Of a DNA stretch of 64,000 nucleotides, positions 32,619-46,500 are shown piece after piece. The translations under genes were made by a program, and so were the position numbers. Position 1 is the first letter of the stretch. The number at the start of each line of letters is the position of its first letter. A model generated the notes under the pieces. It was not told the origin of the DNA and did no database searches. It saw nothing but the letters and a program-made list of their open reading frames with translations. This stretch comes from Allolobophora icterica (taxonomy: Eukaryota; Annelida; Clitellata; Crassiclitellata; Lumbricidae): the NCBI GenBank assembly GCA_963556255.1, contig OY744608.1:6770523-6834522 (forward strand), in the 5' to 3' direction.

Positions 32619-35600
32619 CTGTTAAAGGCAATCGAGTTAGCGTCCAGCCGCCAGGAACATCAGTTGTCATCATAATCCACATTATTGTGTATGTACGAAT
32701 ATATCAGACATATATAGCGAATATGTTCTGATACGAATATATAGCGATTTATGCATGTCTTATATATTTGTGATGTATATATGTATGCATGCTTAAATAT
32801 ATGTTCATACATATAGACAAGTGGGACACGGTATCCGATTGGTTACAGCGCTCGCCTTGTATGGATATTGAGCAAGTAATTCACCCTCAATTGATCAGCG
32901 CCATCGATTGACGGTTTGATCATTAGATTGTGAGACTATGATCTACGTACACCAAAATGCTGATTAACAGGTGGTTCTAATAAAGGAAATTCTTACTAAC
33001 TTACTTACTTACTTAATAAATGTGCAATTATATTTAATAACATGATTGAGTTATCTAATTGGATATTATCTGGATATTATGCATTTTACGAAATAACCAT
33101 TTCAGAATCTTCTGATAGCATCATTTAAGTCGTTCATGTCATTATTTTCCCTTTTCACTGATCAAGGTGTGGCGTGTGAAATATATGTTTGATCCCTTAA
33201 TTCCATTACTTTCGTTATACTGAATGAACATTTCAGTGAACTTGTTCTGACTTCATCAAGCATGATAAAAAGAAAGGTCATGAACTTAAGAAAGCATATG
33301 AAGTTTAGATCGATCAAGCGTATACGGTCGAGCCATAATATATTTGAGAACTGAAATGATCCTGACCTCTAACAATGAGACCTTTGCCATCCAGACCCGG
33401 TTCATTCAGAGACTCAGAAACTCCCAGTGAATCGTCAGTCATGACTCTTCGGTGAAGCTGAACAAATGGAATTTCATCAATGAAAGTAAACTGTCTAAAA
33501 ATCTTGAAAATTAATACTATTAAAGCAGAAAATAATTTATTGCACATTATCCATTCATTAAACCAATTATATTTTTAAAACTCCAAACGACGAAACATGG
33601 CATTTATCCACGAATAATTTCTTTATAAACTAAAGTCGAAATTGTAATATCATACATTCGACAAAAAACTATTTGCTTTATATTAGATTGGACTATTAGA
33701 CTTATATGCAGCATTGGCCTCCATGCTGAAAAACAATAAAATTCCACAAACTATGCAAAGTTTTAACCAAATTGGAAACCAACAATTTTCGTCAGTCTTG
33801 TACTTTTCTACAACATTCCTGAGTCATATTAGCGCCGATCAGATTAAGAAATTCGAGCACCGATGACATGATAAATAATTGTAATAGCCTATAGGAGCTG
33901 ACCGGATGCTTGCCGAGCTACACAATAAATGAGTGTTAATGCTTACCCTCAGAGTTTCATTATGTAAGGATCTGTAGCAAATACTAAATACAACTGATTA
34001 GTGGAATCGATTGATGGCCTGTTAGATACTGGCATTAATTAAGTAAAAAAGTGAAAATGGCACACATCATCATTACGTTCATCATCACCACCATCATAAA
34101 CATCACCATCATCACCTGGTGCAGCAGGAACAGCTACTCTGCCTTTACTGTTGATGATTCTCCCACAACTCACCATAAGTTCAATTTCACCATCCTTGAT
34201 ACTAGCACCACCTTGTGATCGGTCTGTCAACACAGTCAGCTGTAGGTTTTTCGCAACATCCTATTCGATGCAAAATATTCACTCTTCTGAACACAAAATA
34301 AATCTTTCACAAATGAAAGATACTCGGCTAACAACGATAAAATTGTAAAAAAAATAAACTAATTGCATCCATAAAGGGAAGTAGAGACAATTTACATTGG
34401 CTAATTCCAATATCTTGTTTGCTGATAAAACTTTACCCTTGTATATTTGCCTATTGCCCTTTATGTCTGTATGTATCAGGTCATTTGTATAGCACCTCTA
34501 CAACCCTCTCAAAGATGCAAGGTCATACAGGTCTATGTCAAAAAGTAGAGACAAGGGTATTCAGCAAAATTTAATTGGTTCTTGGTTTCTTTAACGCATG
34601 GCTGAAATGTGTTAGGACTAATTTGTCAATTCTTCCTAAATCGAAATTCATGAATATTTCAACTACAAACGATCAAACACTAGCCTGAATGAAAATTCTG
34701 CTGTTCACTGGATAGTAGTTTCCGGCAACTGTTTCAGTTTGATTCAGCTTCCACGTTGGTCTATAGTCACGCCTGTCAACGAGCAAGAAACAAAACGCTA
34801 CTGGTACATATACAAACAAGATAAATCGTCAAAAACTCGCCAAAACAAATTCAACAGAAAAGTTTGAACAGAAAAATGCACCGAAACTTCATAAGAAAGA
34901 ACAGAACAATTCAAATTAAATTTTATGCAAAAAGAAACTACATCCAGACCAAGATTACAGCAAAGAATTCATTAAAGCTCAGTTGTTCAGTTTAAATCTG
35001 AATTAAAAACTCATCTATTCACATTTTGCTATGACTAGGAATGCAAAGACTTGTCTTGTTAAAGCGCGCTATAAATCTTTAGTTGTATTGTATGCCTATA
35101 TATAAAGCAGGGACTGAATTGTCCGGAGGGTTTGGAGGTTTCAACCTCCCAATTCGTTTTTCAATACCACCAGTTAATGCTCAACAGTTACATGGGGGAT
35201 TTAAGTTAAAACCCCAGCTCAGATTTTCAGTGGTTCAATATATCTAATTTGCTCAATATATGAAAACAACTGCTTTGTTGTTTTTTCTCCCAGTTTTCAT
35301 TCGGCCATAATTTTTGCTATAAATCTTATGAAAACCTCGAGTTTTCCAATAAGTATTCTTCATTGTTTGATATTTTAGACACAGCTAAGGATTGAGTAGG
35401 CCCCTAATCCACACCCACTACAATTTGGCATGTATAGCTGTTTCAGGTAGCCTACGTAAGAAATTCCAGTCGGGACATCCGGACATTGAAGAATTTTTCA
35501 ACTCTCTTCAGTTCAAATTCTAACGTGTAATACATGGGTGTTACCTATTTCAGACATTTAATATAGACAAGTGTGGCAAAGTCAATGGTTCAGTACATCA

Positions 35601-37465
35601 GGAAGATGAAATTCTTCTTGAATTCTCAAAACTGTCTTACACTCGCTTCAGTATTTCTCGGCCATTGGCATCGGTGTAAAAGGTCTTGTTACTGTTGAGG
35701 TTCGAACTGAATCGTGATATCACTTCCTTGCCACGGTCATCTCTGCAAGACAAGAAAAACGATAGCACAATCCCACTAGTATGAACGAACATGCTCTTAA
35801 GTTAGCACAACTACGTTAGCAAAAAGTCAACTACGGAACACCATCTCACTTTCAAACTATCTCGTTGTAACGTTGCACTTGATCTGATCCCGAAGACATC
35901 CCTATGAAGGCTTCAAGCATTTGTTTTCAGCTGTATATGTGACTGCCTCTCACAAAACAAGCAATATGTCACATTTGCTCGCTGTTTCCACACTAAGACA
36001 ACCTCAGTGTAAATTCAGTTTCCTTGACACAATATCAAAACAGTCTATTGAGATAATCCTAGTGACTGTGCAAGAAATCAAATTTTAAAATGTATTCAGG
36101 ATAAAAGTACAATATTTATTTTAAAACAGATTAACAGAATTTTCGCAGAGGACATCAGTCTCTCCTAATTAACCAAACGTTATATTCAAATGCAATCTGT
36201 AATTTCGCACATTTGTTACAGTTTCTTGAGAGTTTTAGACGTATATAAAATTTGAATTGACTATTATAACAATGTAGTTGAAGTAATAGTATGAAAACAA
36301 AGCCACTCCTGCTCTTCGTGACTTCAAAAATGCGTATAAGTATAAATGCTCGCTACATTTGAGCAACCTATAAGCTGACCAATAGCATATGATTTATTCG
36401 CTTATACTGGCAAGCACCTATATTTGATTATACAGCTAGACTGACTTAACCTGGTTTTGGGAAGTAGTTGGGTTGCATTGCCGAATTTTATTAATAGTTT
36501 AAAAGAATGATTTTTTTCGCTCCAGCAGCTTGCAGTAATATATTTTATTCACCTCATAGTGGCTTAAACAATGCTTGTAGCTGATTGAAAACTGGTTCTT
36601 TCCCTAGATTGTCTCCAAAGTGGTTCCTAATTCAACACGAAAATGACCCATAAGTGAAATAAAATGCTTTACAGAGGTCAGTATGCGTATAAAATGCGAG
36701 AGGTAAGAAAACAGAAATATCGGATAGCCAGATATTTGAAAAACAACGAGAACAAAAATTATGCAAATATCATGCAATTTAAACTATCTATTATTATATA
36801 TTCATTTCAAGTGATACCTTATATGAATCAAGTTGCCATGTTTAGCAGCTCCGAAACGTTTCCTTAATGGTGCTATTATCATCATCAGTTCCTAACGCCA
36901 AATAATCCATCCGATCCTCCGCCTTCCAAGCTTTCGTCCTCAACGAAACTCGCCTTAGCAGCTCTGTCTCATCTCTCTGTATCCACTGGACATCGCTCTA
37001 TGGATATGATATGGATACTGATATGACGCAGCGTTCGTGCATAACCTCATACTCTGCATTTAGCTTGAGGGTAGCGCTTTAGAAATTTTGAGCAAACGAT
37101 TACGAATGTCCAGATAAGACAGCAGAACTCGATGCAGACCGATATCGTAATAGGCCCGCACTCTATAAATGAATAACAAAATCTGTGTTCTTACTTAATG
37201 GGAATTGGTCCAACCGTCCACTCAATTTCAACATAGCGTTGTCCCTTGTACAGTCTCACAACTTGGCTTGCCCAGTCGCTGAACACCTGTTGCACCTCCT
37301 GCACTTCAGATCCCTACAAACAACAGAACCTATCTGTATAAATATCTCAGCAAATTTGCGAGCTTATTAAAAGAAGACGCTTTATAATGTTCAAAGACAT
37401 ACACACATGCCTAATAGACTCTCAAAACTGATCATCTTCTAAGTCTGCTAACTTAAATACTTGTC

Positions 37466-37513
<48 letters not shown>

Positions 37514-40500
37514 TTTTAACTTATATATATAATATAATTTTTTTACTAATATATATATATATTAGTAAAAAAATTAAAACTTGATTTGTGCCTGAATTAC
37601 CGTTCAAGGTCCAAGAATCTATCCACACGGTATGGAGCGCAATTACCACCCTCCTTCCTATCAAAGAAATTTAATTTATAAAAATTCTATTCAATAGATA
37701 ACTGAGGCAAGTTGATTGAGCAAATTAAATTATATAAAGTTTGCAAAGTGAGTAAATTTACCAAAAACAAATCTTATGCGTTCTACTCTAACGAATACGC
37801 TTCCGGTGTCAACCATCGGATTTTTAGTTTGTAGTTTGTGCACGTCTCTTTAGCATTACCAACGAAAAGTAAGTTGTAGTTGTTAAGACAATAAGAAACC
37901 AAGCGCTTTGTGAGTGAGAAGCGTCTAGGATCTGATTCTATGAATATACCGCTAAGTGACAGCAGATGGAGATCGCTTATAGTAGAGAATTAACCAAGAC
38001 ATCAGAGCAATCTGTAGAAAAGGGGCTTAATGTCTTGGTTTTCCGCATACCAGGAGAATGAGAAGATAAAAATGCAAATTTACAAATTTAGATACATGGA
38101 TTAAGCAATCATTTATATGTTGTCATAACTCAACCCGTGTAATGCACGGAAATAGACAAAACTACCACCCATTTGCTACTGTACTATTGAATCGCACAAT
38201 TTATTAGGTGGCCCATAATACAAGCCTTTCCCCTATTTGATCATGGCGAAAGCACGATATTTCTATAAAGAACTAACCTACAAATAAGTAATTAGGAATT
38301 AATTAATTTAAGTTAAATTAGACGGTTTAAAAGCCGATTTAATCAGAAAGACTTAAAGTTAAAACTACACATAATCTAAACTCCATTAATGATTGCATAT
38401 GGTAATAAATATCTTGCAATGCAATCAAAATTACCCGAACAGCACTTGTATTCACAGACTGAGCTATTTGGTCTGTGTCATTTCTATTTGGACGGAAGAT
38501 ATATGCTCCAGACGTTTCATCCTCTGCTCCCTGATTGTATCCTTCGTGTGACCGATAATACACCAGTTCGTTGCTCAATTCCACGCTCAGAGACTTTTCT
38601 GTGTTTGTCAAGCCTTTCAGAAGACCGGTCTTACCACTGAAGGCAAGGCTGAGGAACTGCAAAAGAACATCATTTAAGATCATTTGTAGGCTAATGTCAA
38701 ACGCATTGCAGAACCTAATGAGATCCATTTAAGAAGCTGACAGCGATACTACTTGTGTCGAAGACAAATTACAACATGCAGAAATCTAACTATAGATATT
38801 TCTTCACTTTGCACACCTTAAAGCCTAACCACCGGAAAATCAGAAATCGATTATAGCAAGCAAGTCCAACCCACAATCTCACAGCCTTCAATCCTCTGCA
38901 ATTGTGTTACTATAGGTTTGTCATAGCTTGGAGTTTGGCTAGTTTTCGTCATTTTGTCAAACCTCACTTTACTCTTACATCATTACAACATGATGTTTTG
39001 AAGAGTGCTATATAAATTGACTGAATGAACGCTTAACTGACCTCATTCTTGATGACAACATCAGTTCCATTGACTTCAACAAACGACGACCGAGAATCAT
39101 TAACATCTGAGAGATCACATGAAAAACTATCAAATTAGCAAATCCTTCCATGTGCAAAAGTATGAATTAATTAATATAGTAGGGGGTCTATTTATAACAA
39201 ACCTCTAAAACATTCTACATATACAACTAAACAGGTGCAACCTAGATAAACAAAAAGAGAATGATGGTTCAGTTATAAAACAGGATACATTACATGTTTC
39301 AGTAGAATACCAAAAAAGGATGTAAATATTTGGGTACAATGTGGACTCGTTACTGAGCTCCCGGATAACGCGATGTTCCCCTTAACGCGAAGTTACGTCA
39401 GATCCACAACGCTGTACTTATCGGTTTACGCGCCATACAAGAACTGCAGTGTATCGTTAAATATTGACAATCTGGTGCGCGGACAGACGGTCAGAAGAAT
39501 GGACGGTCGGACGAACGGTTGATCAATGGTTGCGATGGACGAACTGGCGGTCGAATGGACGGTTGGATGGATGGGCGTATGGAGTTATTTAGATAATAGG
39601 TTATTTCTGAATTAGTTCGTTTTACACGCGGTCTGGTTTACGCGCGGTGTCGGACGACTCGTCTCCCAATGACAACGTTTTAACGGGTTCGCACTCAATT
39701 TACTTTATACATTTATTGGTAACTTTATCATCCACAGTCAGAATAAAGACAAGAAAAGAAGATAAATTAAATTAAGTTGGAAACTTAAATGTAAAGAGTC
39801 ATTTTCAGTGGTTACAGACCTGGAGATGCTTTCACAAAGTAACTGGTGAGGCCGAGTGCTGGAATCTTTGCGTTAAAAACAAGTTCTCCAGTTGCTTTGC
39901 TGCCTCTGAAATCTGGAAGACGGTGGGTGGAGGCAGGCAGTTGTACAACCTAAGACATTTTCAGCAATTAGCAAGTTACTAAGTTAATTATGGCAAGGTA
40001 ACAGCAACATTCAAATGTAATGGTACATACGTATCCTAGTCCATGAAGGCATATTCACTGGTCACTCTAAAGATCCATGGCTCACCAATTACCGCCCACA
40101 TTTTCAGTGCAAAAGAGAAGTTCTCTATATCATTTCAATTAGAGAAATTGAAACTAAATAATAAGATGAAGCAAAATATAATCAATTTAAAGAGTCAATA
40201 ATAGAACTCCAACACAAAAGTCACCGTTGATGAATCTACATCGCCTCACTACACAGGCAAATGACAGCAAAAGCGTAATGCTTCTTTTCGAAACCATCCA
40301 CACTTGATTTTTTGCAGCAGCAAATCACATTTGTAAAACAATTGGACAGAACTTACAGCTAAACATATTTCAATGAAACAAAAATATCGACAAGTAAACA
40401 ATCAACAAATATCTTAGCCACCGACCTGGGCATCAACTGGTTTCTGTCCGGCATCCTTGACTGTGTAACCGTTACTAGAGACTGGTATCCTTGCAATGTA

Positions 40501-43500
40501 GTTAACCTCTCGTGCAATTGGATTGTAAATCAGGACAACAAACTAAAAACAAGCATAGCCGCATAATGAGAAGTGAGTTTCATTAAACTAGCGTAGAAAA
40601 TGCACAAGGCAACCAATAGCAGGAATAGATGAGGCAGAGATACACAGGGATATGAGATAGTATGGGACATTTCCCACAACTGGGCCACCTGACAATTTCG
40701 CATGAGAGTTAGAATCTTATAAGCTTACTCAACTAATTTGCCCGTCATATATGACAGGTTGAAAAAGAAAAGGAATTGGTTGCTAGGAAAAGAAAAAAAT
40801 TGTTTATTGGAATGCTTGATTATAAGTCACATTGCGAGTCAGTCAGACAGATTAAAAGACAGACAAAAAACAGCGGTAAGTAAGTCTGTCTCTCCCTCCC
40901 GCCCTGGATAGAACAATAGAGTGTTTGCTCTGAATTGTATGTGACCAGTCGATGTTTAGGCTAATCAGCATTCGCGTCGTCAGTATTTGCTCCTCCCTCT
41001 CAACCTCCCGTCAGATCTGTGCCATAATGAGAGAGGGATGCAGGGATCGAAGGAAGGCAGGCCATGAATCACAATCCATACATTCCACTGCGTTTATCGT
41101 AGGACACACAGATTTCGGAAACTATATAGGAGTTGCGTTGAGGCATAGGTAACCAGCGCAAAGTGTTTCGTGTGTAGTCGGAGACATTGCAAAACTAATA
41201 CAGATACCGAATCCTGAAAACTTCTAACAAAATTGAAAGTTAAACTGGATGTGTATTAACATTCGTTGTACCACACTGCATATGGGACAAGAGGAAATGT
41301 ACCTGAATGGATAAATCGTTTAATCTAAAACGCAGAGGCTACGGGTTCAAGTTTCAACTCAGGTGATTAAGTTTAAAGACCCTAGGCAAGTCCTTCACTC
41401 ACATTTGCTCAGATGTTATGTTAAATGGTGGTGTGGGCATATCTGAACTTCTGGCAGGATGACAATAAAACAACCCGATGCACTGTATTGTACAGTGTAG
41501 AAGTTTTCAGTAGAAATAGCACTCGATCTGAGCCAAAGTAGGCCTAGGAAAATATTTTCAAGCTGACAGCTTGTTATATAAAAACTCAACCTCTTTTCTG
41601 CTAACAGATGCTGGACAATTGGACACATTAGCCAGTGGACAAAACTGGACCAACAGTTGCGGTGCAGATGAAGAACGAGGTAAGATCTTGCCATATGATG
41701 CATTTATAACTTCCTGAAAATCATACACACAGAAAAACATTTCATCACATATTCAATTACTATCTGGACTGACGAGATGGTGATCGTTTGTTCGCTTAGC
41801 TTCACAGAAACGTCTGTAACTTATTAAAACTTAAATCGTGCAGTTCCGACACGCCCGCTTATTGACAGTTTCTGATATTTTGTTCTAAAGAGATGGCGGA
41901 CTTCAATGTTTTGTCAATTAAGGAGATTAAGAGAACTTCGTATCACGTACTTCGTGTAAAAATATCTATCCCACACTACACCTCATATGTGGAAGGAATT
42001 TCCTACTGAATTCCGCATAATTATATTCTCATTTCCTCCACTAAAACCAAGTTCATCTACTTTTCACTCCACAGGGTTTCCATTAGAAATTGAAGTCTCA
42101 TCTCTTTAAGAATTGCTACCCTAATCCATCCGATACTCCACTCCACCTACTCAAGCATTTCCGTCCTCAACGAAACCCGCCGTAACAGCTGCTCTGCCTC
42201 CTCTCCCTGGTCTCTCTGAAAACCGGATTCGGACCACCACTGGACATCGATCTCTGGACAGGCTCTCTGAAAAGATGCAGCGCTTGTGATTAAACAGATG
42301 TTTGGGCCTAACTTTATAGTAGTTCTGTAGAATTTGGAGTTTACGATGACGATTATTTAAGTGAAAAGCTTCATCACACACAATCTATTTACCTCGCAGG
42401 CTGCCACTCCTTTTGCCACCATCTTGGCATAGTCATCAGCAACATGTTGTCGTTCAGTTCCACTGCAGCGCATAAATGACAATTGTATTGTATTGTATTG
42501 TATCTAAACATTTACAAAGCGCCTCTCGCAGTATTCGCAGTAGTAGATCTCCTTTAAATTTATAGCCTATTATTTTCAACAGGTACCAACATCAACTCTA
42601 CCACCTACAAACCAGAGCTACCGTGCTTGATGAGGGATCCTTTCGCCATGTTTCTTCCATGCGTTAGTTAAAGAAACCATGTGTACATGACGATGCTATA
42701 TCAAAATACTGCCTTTAAACCGAGTTTCTCCATTTTGGAACTTGAAGACAATTTAATTCTTTCAAGAACCATTTGACGCTAACAAGAAACGGTTACAAAG
42801 CAATACTTAGAAGGTGATTGAAAAAGTGAATCTATAAAAAAAATCACAAATATATGTTTTGGCAAATACCATTAATGACCTGTTACTGCATTCACGTTAG
42901 CAGAATTCTATTAGCTAAGGGCAACTATTATCATTACCAAATAAATCGAATACTAAAAGTCTTCAGGCTAAGGATTACTGAATTGCATTCTGTATACAAA
43001 CACACCCTTGAACTGACTTAAATGACAATCACAGCAGTTTTTGTTTATCTAACAGCATTTATCACTTCACCTAAACGATTCGTTGAAGCTGGTGATTCAT
43101 GCCAATACAAACACATATACAGTCACATAAGTACATAGATACATACATACAAACATACGTACGTACGTAATACTATAAACACACATACATAACAGGGCAT
43201 ATTTTAACTGTATAACTAGTGGGACAAATGTCCCAGTAGTGTTAGGATTTGTCCCAGTAGTTAGGGTGATTTGTCCCAGGCAATGTATGGTTAAAGTATA
43301 AGTAGTGGGACAAAATGTTGGAAGAGTTTTAAGATTTGCCCCAGTGGTAAATTCCGAAAAAGGTCATGAACTTTTTCGGGAGATGAATTCTTAAGAAAAG
43401 GTCATGAACTGTTTTCGGGAGGTGACTTTTTCGGGAGGTGACTCCCTAAAAAAAGTCATCAACTTTTTCTGGAGGTGAATTCCTAAAGAAAAGTCATCAA

Positions 43501-46500
43501 GTGTTTTCGGGAGATGACTTTTTCAGGAGACGACTTCCTAAAAAACAGGTCATCACCTTTTTTGGGGGGGAGAAGAATTCCGAAGAAAAGGTCATCAACG
43601 GTATTCGGGAGGTGACTTTTTGGGAGATGACTTCCTAAAAAAAAGGTCATGAACTTTTTTCGGGGAGATGAATTCCAAGAAGAAGGTCATAAAAGTTTTT
43701 CAGAGACGAGTTCCAAAATTTTGTCCCAGTAGTCTAAATTCCTTAAAATATGCACTGATACATAATACTTACCTAACAGCATCATGATGCTGAAGCACGC
43801 CCATGGCTTCTCCTAAAACAATCCAACGTATTGAAATTCACATCTTAATGAACGCTTTTGATTTCCTCCCCATAAACCTTTCTCATTCTTTCTCATCTTC
43901 CTTGTTCTTGCGTTCTGTTTCTCACGCCAACATTACTCTGCTTCAACAATCGAATACTGCAATATGGCTTAAGGCTAAAGATTACTCAACTGTGTGACAA
44001 AACATCTTTAAGATGACTTAATGACAACCACAGAAGTTTTTTAAATTTATCTAAAAGCGCTTGTCACTTCACCCAAACGATTCGTTACAAATGGTGATTC
44101 ATGCAAAGAAAAACACATAAACATACACAGATAGCCTCTAAATACATACAGTTACATACATACATACATATATACAAAGAGATGTGTGGCCAAAAATCGT
44201 ATGTCAAAAATTGTACGAAACATCAAATAAAGAGTGAGATTGAAATCATTCAGCAACAATCGGCCCCATCATAATCCAATACATTAAAATAATTTCTACC
44301 AGAACACATCGAACTTACGCAGGATGTCGACTTTGAGACTCGATCCATGTTCATGGCCAAGGACTGAAAGGGTTTCCAACTGCTTGCACACCTAACGCAA
44401 AATGTCATTACAGTATAATTACCAATATGAGTCACAGAGGCATCTGACCAGAGTCTTAGTAGGTTTTCTAATAAAATTAATCTGCTTCACAGCTAAAGTA
44501 AATTTAAAACATGTAATTCTTTATTCTTCTAACTGTAATGTATGCATCTATGCAGCTCTTCAATCTAATAACTATGCATAATTTGATAGCAGTAGTTCTT
44601 AGTGTATAGGCCTATATGATAAGCTTACACTTCAAGTTTTTAAACAGTATCGTCTCTTTATGCAGACCTCAGACGCAGCATATTTTATCAACCATAAACC
44701 ATCAACGTTTTCCAGCATTGTAATAAAAGCAAATTTTCTATCTGAAACTGTCAAAACCGACTATAAAAGCATTTTTAAAATGTCAACCTGTAAGAAGTTA
44801 TTTGAGGTTCTTTCGTAGCCTTTCAGAGCTGGTCGACTGGTATAATATCCAGTCCAGAAGGAGTGGTCACGGTGAGCATATGGAAAAAAGTCATCATCCT
44901 TGCGTGTGTAAGTTTGGTTCAGTTGATTCATCGCATATACGTAGCAGGACGGAGTTGAGTAAAATGCATTAATTTTGCTGCCATTTACTTGCTAAAATAA
45001 AATACAATGTAATATAACCGAATAATATGATAATTACAATAATCGTAATCTCCATACTCTAAAGAGCTACTCAAAAGCCAAGCGCAGGACACAGCCTAAA
45101 CACGGGCGCTACGTCAACTCACAGGGATTTCTAGAGAGAAGACTAGTGCAAAGAAGGTCCGAGTCCGGTTTCCAGAGCGTCAGATGTAGAGTGGAGGCAG
45201 AGCAGCTGTTAAGGTGGGTGTCGTTTAGGGAAGCGGTTTTCAAACGGTTGTACGCGTACTACTAGTGCTACGCCAGTGGTACCGTACGCGAAAACATAGA
45301 TTATAACATACTTGCGAACAAGAGTAGGTTCAGAGTTCCTGATAGAGGGAAGAGCAAAAAAATTTAATGTAAATGTACGAGTGAAGAATATAAGATCTTC
45401 ATAAACTAAATAAAATTAGATAAAGCTGCTTAAAATAACAGTATTTACTTTCAACAAAATATGAATTGCAGACAACAAAAACAGACGTAAACAAAACGAT
45501 ACACAGAAGAATTGAAATCATGTTTGTATACCCGCATGTTAACATGTTTTATCAGCTTATCTATATTCTTGAAGTTGATTCGAGCATTTACGTAGGCGAA
45601 GTCAGAACCCATTGTCAACATTATGTGATTTGTGGCAAATGCTTTCGCCTGCAAAAGAAAAGGAACATACAATCCCAAGATGCGTTGAAAACAACGAACA
45701 GTAAGAATAGATAAAAGTTTTTATTTCCAAATCTCATTCAAATCCTTACCGAACATTCTAAATTCAGTTTCCACGTGAACATTAAAAACAGATTTTAGAA
45801 ATGAACTTATAAACTAACTTGAAGCACTCATCAATAAAATCATTTGATTAAGCAACAGGTCGCCTAATTTGGGAAAATTCAGCATTGGATAAGCATGGCA
45901 TTAAATTCGGGCAGAACTGATTCAATTCTCCATGGAATTAATGTAATTTAGAAAAGCAGTTTGCTCTTATGATTAATTTAATTGCCAAGAGAACATAGTT
46001 TGAGAGAGATCTAAATGCACAGCATAGGCCTATATCTATCTAAAGACCAAAATAAACAAACTCACCCGGCTTTTAACAACGAATTCAAAGTCATCGACTC
46101 TTTCGTCAACGTTGTATTCCTCAAGTCTTGGATCATCCTTTCAAATCGAACAATATCACAGCATACCAAATAATCATTATCATCACAAATCAAATGAAAT
46201 AACAACGAAAAATCGTCCAAAAGGATCAAATCCAACAGGCAAATAACGAACAAGTTAATAGCCTCAATTGTACAAACTGCTTCTGAAAACAATGTTCTCA
46301 ATTATATCTAAATTATTTACGCTAAGACGTCCTATTACAAAATAAGAAAAGCCATTCATGTAGCACTAGAAGTAATAGAGCCTCACAAAACAAGAAAAGT
46401 GAAAAACAAGAAATAAAACATTAACGCCTTGCGCTCACGATTCAACGTTTCAACGCGGTGGCCTTTAGGAGTGCCTTCAACAACTTAAACCTATACGAAT

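Larger units (their letters stand above)
28766..34800. repeat. Segmental duplication, copy 1
   Basis: From AGAATGACACTTAGAAACGA onward this stretch matches 56128 to beyond 63964 in order. It covers the 3' flank and exons 20-26 of the mannosidase gene and their introns. Confidence 0.85.
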
